Shown here: positions 58,539 through 64,000 of the stretch, piece after piece
How the letters are laid out: each line of letters starts with the position of its first letter
Position numbering within the stretch: the stretch's first letter is position 1
Assembly (NCBI GenBank): GCA_001792895.1
Contig: MARA01000023.1
Location: 310,001-374,000 of the forward strand
DNA length: 64,000 nucleotides
Direction: 5' to 3'
From: Lentinus brumalis
Lineage: Eukaryota > Basidiomycota > Agaricomycetes > Polyporales > Polyporaceae
The notes under the pieces: model-generated
Told to the model about the DNA's origin: nothing
What the model saw: the letters and a program-made list of their open reading frames with translations, nothing else
Database searches by the model: none
Made by a program: the position numbers and the translations under genes

Positions 58539-61500
58539 TCATTCCACCAAGTGATCTACGGCAGATAAAAGCATATCAGTCTCCAGAAATAGGCTCGACC
58601 CGCAGTGTGATGCAGGGAACCGCAGCTCTCATACCCGCTATGCAGAACTGTAGTATTCGGGCTGCCTCGACCACCACGCGGAGAGCGCAAATGCCAATTC
58701 GAGCACGCACCTTTCAGGGGAAGCACAACCGGCATATAGTCGGGAATTTCTGCGTAGTGCATTCGACCGCGGAATTTGTAGCGTACGCGCAACGTCTTCG
58801 GGACTCCCGCAACGGGGTCGTAGAAACCTGGGATGCCCGCCTGTAGCACAAAAGGGAAACGGCTGTGAGCAAGCAGAACTCAGATTGAAGCATGGATTCT
58901 ATGCTGATGGCAGAACCCGTCCTTGACCGGCGGCACGATATCGGCAACGGCGGCAGCCCATGAGCACAAGGCACTTGTAGCCGTAGCGGGCCTTAATTCA
59001 CCCTCCTTCAGCGTTGCGGACGCATCTGAGAAGTAATGGACCTGGTCGTACGACTCCTGTTTGCGGACGCCGTCGTCTGAGCTATTGACTATAGCATGGG
59101 GACAGCCGCCAATCTGTACGACTGCCTGAAGCGCCAGAATACCGCGTCCCGACGCTCTGGTCGAAAGGAGACAGGCTCCGAGTCCGAGCTTCGGGCACTC
59201 GCACGCAATGCCATCCTTATCGGGGGGAGGGGAAGGTGCAATGCGCAGTGAGACGAGACGCACCTTGCTCCGTTTTCCCGGGATGTATAGCTGGCTTGAG
59301 TTCACCAAAGCCTGCACGGGGACGGTAACGTCCACGTCGAGGCCTTCGGTCCCTTCGTCCCGCTCTGATGGACCGTACCGCGCGTCAAGAATTATCTAAC
59401 CTGTGTGAGACCACCCAAACGGTGCTTGTCAAATCAAGCTCCTCTTCAATGGCGAAGACGTATTCACCATCACATGCTTCCTCGGCGCGCATATGCCTCG
59501 ACGCCGTGTCTTGCAGGAGGTATACGGTCTCTTGCCATTGGCGAAGCAGGTCCGATTTTTCCTCGTGCAACTGACGGTACGCGTCACGGAGATATCTGGA
59601 ACACGGGCGTGAGCATTACGGCGTGGCGTACGCGATGAGAATGTACACGGACCCAATTCTTTCCTTGCGGCGGCGAGGCCGAAGATCGAAGTAGTAGAAT
59701 AATCCGAGAGCCGTGCATGGCAGCACCGCGGTCCAGAAACCAAGAGCCTCGTTGTGCTCGTGTGAGAGGATAATTGGAAGTGAGAGTGCCTGCCCATGAT
59801 AGGATGCGCTGTAGAGAATCATCAGCGGTGCAACAAAACGGCGGAGAAGACCAGACTCACTCCAGGCGAAGCACGACGCTGTCAGGGTTAACGCTGACGT
59901 TCGCACCGACGGCGGCATTAGGTCCACGCCACTCGCCTCCCACCAGCCACGTCAGACCGGTAAGACCGAGGCGCAGAACGGTCTGCAGATGCACGCCTAG
60001 CTCAAGCAAGGTTATGCCGTAACGGCCGCTCAGCCCGCTGGAAATGCCTGCAAGATCGAACCCAATCTGCCAGTCGCTTGAATAGAGTGCGAGCCCAGAC
60101 GACGACGGCGCGCGAACACTCGGTTCCACGTATGGGGGCTCGTCGTCCAAGGTCGATTCGAGAGAAGTATCATGGAAGGCTGATGATGTTACTCCTATGG
60201 AAATTGCGGGGCCGGATGGGTTGAGGGAAACTTCCAGCGAGCCTTGCGTGGGGGAGTTCGGGAACAGACGCCGGAAGATAGCTACGGTCAGGGGTGGCAG
60301 GAGAATGGTCTCGCCCCTCCGATACGTGAAGGGCTGCAGGAGCATCACAGGGTGCACCTCGGACTGGCATGCCACTACGTAATCGTCTGCGGTGTATACG
60401 CCTTTCAATGCGACGCCCGTGACGTTGAGGAGGCTTGTTGTCGCCTGGTTAATGTCAAAGAGATGAGATGAGAATCACGGTAAGCAGAGCCGGACTACAC
60501 ATGCCAACCTGAAAGTTCAGACGGGGAGAGTACTGATGCCGTACAGTCCCAAACAATGTGGGACTGACGACTGGCCTCTTGCCGGGCCCCGACCCGTAGG
60601 AGACGCGACTCGTGAGTACCACCGTCGTACCCTTTTTGATTTCTGTCTGCCCCCAAGATGTCAGCAAATTCGTCGCGATACAGGCATCGCTGTTGATCAC
60701 CTGGACACGGTGGCGAACAGCGAATTGGTTCTTCCGCACGTCATTGAGCGCAAGCCAGAAGTTCTGCCACGAGGACACGGGAGAGCCGTCCTCTTCCTCG
60801 TATTCGTCATCGAAGATGGAGGAGGCATCGATGCCAACTGTCACGGTGCCCTTCGGATATACGGCTTGCTCGACCCGCAACCGGTCCAGTTCACGCTGTC
60901 GTCGCCGCAGCTCCTCTTCGAACTGGTGCCCGTGCAGTTACGTCAACAACCTTGCGTAGGCCTCACAACATGGGACTGCTCACTTTGTCTCCCGCGACAC
61001 GCTCGAAGTCACCCGAATGAACAAGTTCGATGCCTTCGAGACCTGCACTGATGGTTGGTCAGTCCTATGGTCACTTTGTACGCAGGTGCCGCCTGAGGCA
61101 TCACATTGTCCAGACTAGCATCGCCGTCACAATGCCTCAGGTGCATCTGTATGCTTGCCGCGTTCTGCGAGAAATGAATCTGACCTAGGATATCGTATGC
61201 CGCACTAAAATAGACATGAGTACGGGTCGCGGGATGGTAGGTTCACGACGCACCGTGTTATCGGGTCTGACAGGACTGTATCGGGTGTTTGAGAGAGCGG
61301 TCGGGGTAAGGATGCAATATCCCACTCACCTTCGTACGCCTTCTGGACCTCAAGGAACTGTAGAGTAGCTGCCTCCTTCCGTGCTTCGTCCACCTGCTTG
61401 TCCGGGTGAAAGACGATGGACAGCTGCCTGTAGCGTTCACGAACTTCCTGCTCGGATGCAGTCTTGGGAAGATTGAGTACCGAGCTATTTCCAGTCCAAT

Positions 61501-61613
61501 CGTGTTAGCGAGCCGTCGTGGCGTCCTTCGTGGCGGTGAGGAATTCACTAGTAATACTCCGGGTCGTCTGCCGGAATGGATCCCAGATTGCCGGCATTCG
61601 CGTTGGTAGACAT
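58539..61613 (-). CDS. DNAJC11-type J-domain protein
   Basis: J protein of the DNAJC11 family (DUF3395 C-terminus), whose animal members associate with mitochondrial MICOS/SAM complexes. From the ATG at 61613 the protein starts MSTNANAGNLGSIPADDPEY. The J domain follows: LNLPKTASEQEVRERYRQLS, then FHPDKQVDEARKEAAT with the HPD motif, and AYEVLSDPITR across an intron. The middle holds QAVYPKGTVTVGIDASSIFD, LTSRVSYGSGPGKRPVV and the beta-rich part (ISSGLSGRYGITLLELGVHL). A hydrophobic segment (GFWTAVLPCTALGLFYYFDL) precedes a coiled coil (EEKSDLLRQWQETVYLLQDT). DUF3395 gives VPVQALVNSSQLYIPGKRSK and GFYDPVAGVPKTLRVRYKFR, ending LPLKDHLVE after a last intron. The join near 59380-59450 is not resolved. 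It is divergent from the RMD1-like gene. Confidence 0.9.
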
Positions 61614-62028
61614 CTTGAGACGATTCGCGGTTCAACGTGCTGGCTCCTTCTTCAGCAGACGGTCATCAGGAAGAGCTCGTGAGATGAAAAACCAAGAAGA
61701 GGCGACGAGCAGATGCAGGATGCAGAACAAGGTCTGGGATTGGGGTTCGCAATGCGCATCTAGGACGTAATGGCGCTAGCACCGATTACTGATCCTTGTG
61801 ACGTGAGAGTTATCCAGCTATTATAGGTTTCTTACTTCCCACAAGTCTGTGTGTTACTATCTCAATACGAGACTGAATCGCGATAAGAACACGGGTAAGT
61901 CGCGGTAACCCCGTGGGCGTTTGTGTGTATGAGATCATACCGGCTTGCCGGTCCTTCGCGTTCCTTCCCTGCTGGCCGTCACCGTCGCTCGACACGTTCG
62001 ATCTGCTCTCGCTACCACTACCGGAAAT
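61614..62028. promoter_or_regulatory. Bidirectional promoter, DNAJC11-like and RMD1-like genes
   Basis: 415 bp between divergent start codons. Both products belong to families linked to mitochondria or organelle membranes, so co-regulation is conceivable. No sequence element is identifiable by eye. Confidence 0.5.
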
Positions 62029-64000
62029 ATGTCTGCGAGCCAACCCGGAGTACTACCTGGGACGAACACCGGGGAGTCCAAGACGCGCGGCGCCAACCGG
62101 TCTACGAAAGTGGCGGGGAAGTTGAAAGTGCTCCCCGAACATGCAGAACCCGTATTGCAGAAGGACAAATCCCCGCAACCCCCACCACCCCCGAGAGCAG
62201 GAGATGAGGCCGGCGAAGGATCCGGGACGCTTGCCGACAGCGAGGATGAGGATGTTGATGAGGACACGGAGCCAGAGGACGTCGAGGTGAGCGGTCGTTG
62301 GCGGAAGGTGTCCTCGCTGCAGTCTCGAATCTCACCGCGTGGTGGCCCCCTTCGTTTTTTTGATACAGGTGTACAATCAGATTGATCTCATTCCCGCTGG
62401 GACGGCGCGTAGAGATGCGCTTCGCCTGACCAAGAAGAAGGCAAAATCCCTCCCCCGGGTGACTGCATATGCAACTGCCGGGTACGTCTCATATCACGCT
62501 CCCGAGAGTTTAGTTTCCGGCACGGGGAACCGCAGTTTGACACACCAGCCACCCTCACTTCACATGGCGATCTGGGGCTTCACTATGCTGCCGTCGTCAC
62601 CATGACCTGGGTGTCGAAAGTTCATATCCGAAGATGCGCGGAAGTTGTCAAAAGCGCACCGTGTGCCAAAGCTACCAGGAGTATACAGAATTGCTAGGAA
62701 CATCAGTGAAGGGACATGGATTCACCGGCCACTGTTTGCTGCATGAGATCCTACGCATGAGGTTCCACAGTTCCTTCGTGCGTTCGAAGACGAGAAGGAC
62801 CCTCGTACAGCTCCAGCCAGATCTCCTCGTTGTCGCCAAGTTTCTGCTTTGAGGGATGCATGGACGAACGCTGACGCATTCCGCATAGCTCGTACCGCTT
62901 TCCTGAGCTGATGAAGTTCTTCAACGCGCGCCGGGGCTCATACCGCACGAACCCCCGAATCATAGTCGACGTGATATACACCCCATATGTGTACGAGCCG
63001 CCCTCTTCGGCCTCGAACCAACCCTCGACGCAGTCACGCGTCCGCTTCCAGACCGCGTCTTCTCACCAGAGCACAACGGGGGACCTGCTAGGCGTGCCCG
63101 AACTCGCCCCGGACGGTCAGTCAGGCACAGAAGCTGAGCAGCAGCAGCAGCAGGACGAGGGCAGGAGCAAAAAGAGGAGCAAGTTCTCAGAGACACCCAC
63201 CGAGGCGGAAATCTTCATCTTCGAGTACGGCACGGTCGTCATCTGGGGCATGACCGAAGCGCAAGAGAAGCGATTCCTCTCGTCACTGTAAGCGCTTCCA
63301 GCACGGTCGTTCGCAGGCCCCGGGCTCACGCTCCTTGCAGGAAGCGGTTCGAAGTCGAGCGGTTAGGTGAGCGGTGGCCTTGTGGCGTCGACGTGCAAGC
63401 AGGAAAGACTGACCGTTATTCAGCGCCTCAGGACGTCGAAATGGAGGATCTCAACTTCTACTATGCGAGCTACAGTCGGTATGTGTCCTCCGTCTTCGAT
63501 CATCGTCGGAGCGACTGGTTTTGCTCACCGTACGTCAGCATATACAACGATGTCATCACGCTGCGCAAGGGCTCGAGCTACATGTGAGTTCGCGGCCCTG
63601 AGTAAGGAAGTTGACGGTAACTTTCTGACGCGGTCCGTTACAGGACCAAACTTTCGCTCTCACACGCTCTCGCCCAGTCTGTCAAGATATCATTAGTACG
63701 TCCCACTTACCCCGTCATCTTTGGGACCAGATATGCTCATCGTGCCTCAAGTTTGAAAATCTCATCTCGACAACTATCGAGGAGACGAAGGATATCCCAG
63801 AGATCATCAGCGAGACCGGTAAGATTGACATGAACCACAAGGAGATTATGCGGAAGATCGGCGAGTTATTCCTCCTCCGCACGAACATCAACTCCGTTGG
63901 CTCCGTCTTGGACTCGCCGGTGCGTCCACTCTCAAGCCACGCGCACGCCGCTACTAACCACACTTCACTGCGCGCGCAGGAGGTCTTCTGGACGTACCCC
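62029..64000 (+). CDS. RMD1/RMND1 family (DUF155) protein, 3' end beyond the window
   Basis: Member of the DUF155 family that includes yeast Rmd1, Rmd8 and human RMND1. The N-terminus MSASQPGVLPGTNTGESKTR is hydrophilic with an acidic stretch (LADSEDEDVDEDTEPEDVEV). After several small introns the conserved core appears: FPELMKFFNARRGSYRTNPR, then EAEIFIFEYGTVVIWGMTEA and EKRFLSSLKRFEVERL. It continues with QDVEMEDLNFYYASYSRIYN, DVITLRKGSSYMTKLSLSHA and KDIPEIISETGKIDMNHKEI, RKIGELFLLRTNINSVGSVL, and runs off the edge at EVFWTYP. The EYGTVVIWGM and LSHALAQS-type motifs are diagnostic. The expected C-terminal transmembrane helices lie outside. Rmd8-type is likelier than mitochondrial RMND1 because the N-terminus is acidic and not presequence-like. 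Confidence 0.9.

Overview
The window looks like nuclear DNA of a filamentous basidiomycete, most likely an Agaricomycete (Polyporales-like is a guess). It is GC-rich. Genes are cut by many 45-65-nt GT-AG introns, often with CTGAC/CTAAC-type branch points. There are F-box and orphan seven-helix membrane families of the kind expanded in mushrooms, and LYS2 shows the fungal alpha-aminoadipate route to lysine. I saw no rRNA, tRNA, CRISPR array or plasmid feature.

Layout. 0.7-2.1 kb (-): sphingolipid fatty-acid 2-hydroxylase. 2.5-6.1 kb (+): exocyst subunit Sec5. 7.2-8.5 kb (+): short-chain dehydrogenase. 8.8-10.9 kb: an intact F-box/LRR-type gene followed by a truncated F-box copy. 11.0-13.0 kb (-): cytochrome P450. 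14.0-16.3 kb (+): RBR-type E3 ubiquitin ligase. 16.8-19.6 kb (-): mitochondrial-type DEAD-box helicase with a repetitive arginine-rich tail, divergent from a KHDC4-like KH-domain RNA-binding protein (19.8-21.5 kb). 21.9-23.7 kb (+): 3-beta-HSD/Erg26-like dehydrogenase. 24.9-27.2 kb (+): DUF6533-like membrane protein. 28.0-30.3 kb (+): histidine acid phosphatase. 30.4-32.6 kb (-): an F-box gene split by a small terminal-inverted-repeat element. 33.3-34.7 kb (+): a second seven-helix protein. 36.0-40.5 kb (+): LYS2. 40.8-42.1 kb (-): a third multi-pass protein. 42.1-46.6 kb: no supportable gene. 46.6-47.9 kb (-): SURF4/Erv29 cargo receptor, divergent from adenine DNA glycosylase MutY/MYH (48.3-50.9 kb). 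50.9-54.1 kb: no supportable gene. 54.1-55.6 kb (-): Gti1/Pac2 (WOPR) transcription regulator with a 2.9-kb gene-free upstream region. 58.5-61.6 kb (-): DNAJC11-type J protein, divergent from an RMD1/RMND1-family (DUF155) gene that runs off the right edge.

The genes are mostly housekeeping: secretion (Sec5, Surf4), lipid hydroxylation, RNA metabolism, DNA repair, mitochondrial membrane and lysine synthesis. Accessory genes (F-box copies, P450, SDR, orphan membrane proteins) lie between them. I see no coherent new operon-like system.

The most useful unexpected observations are these: (1) at least six places where a conserved protein changes frame and one extra base in a homopolymer restores it, always a deletion, which points to base-calling or assembly error; (2) an inverted F-box duplication about 22 kb apart and a roughly 300-bp TIR element inside one copy; (3) two GC-AG introns sharing the donor GCGAGT; (4) the 36-bp repeat that encodes the helicase tail.
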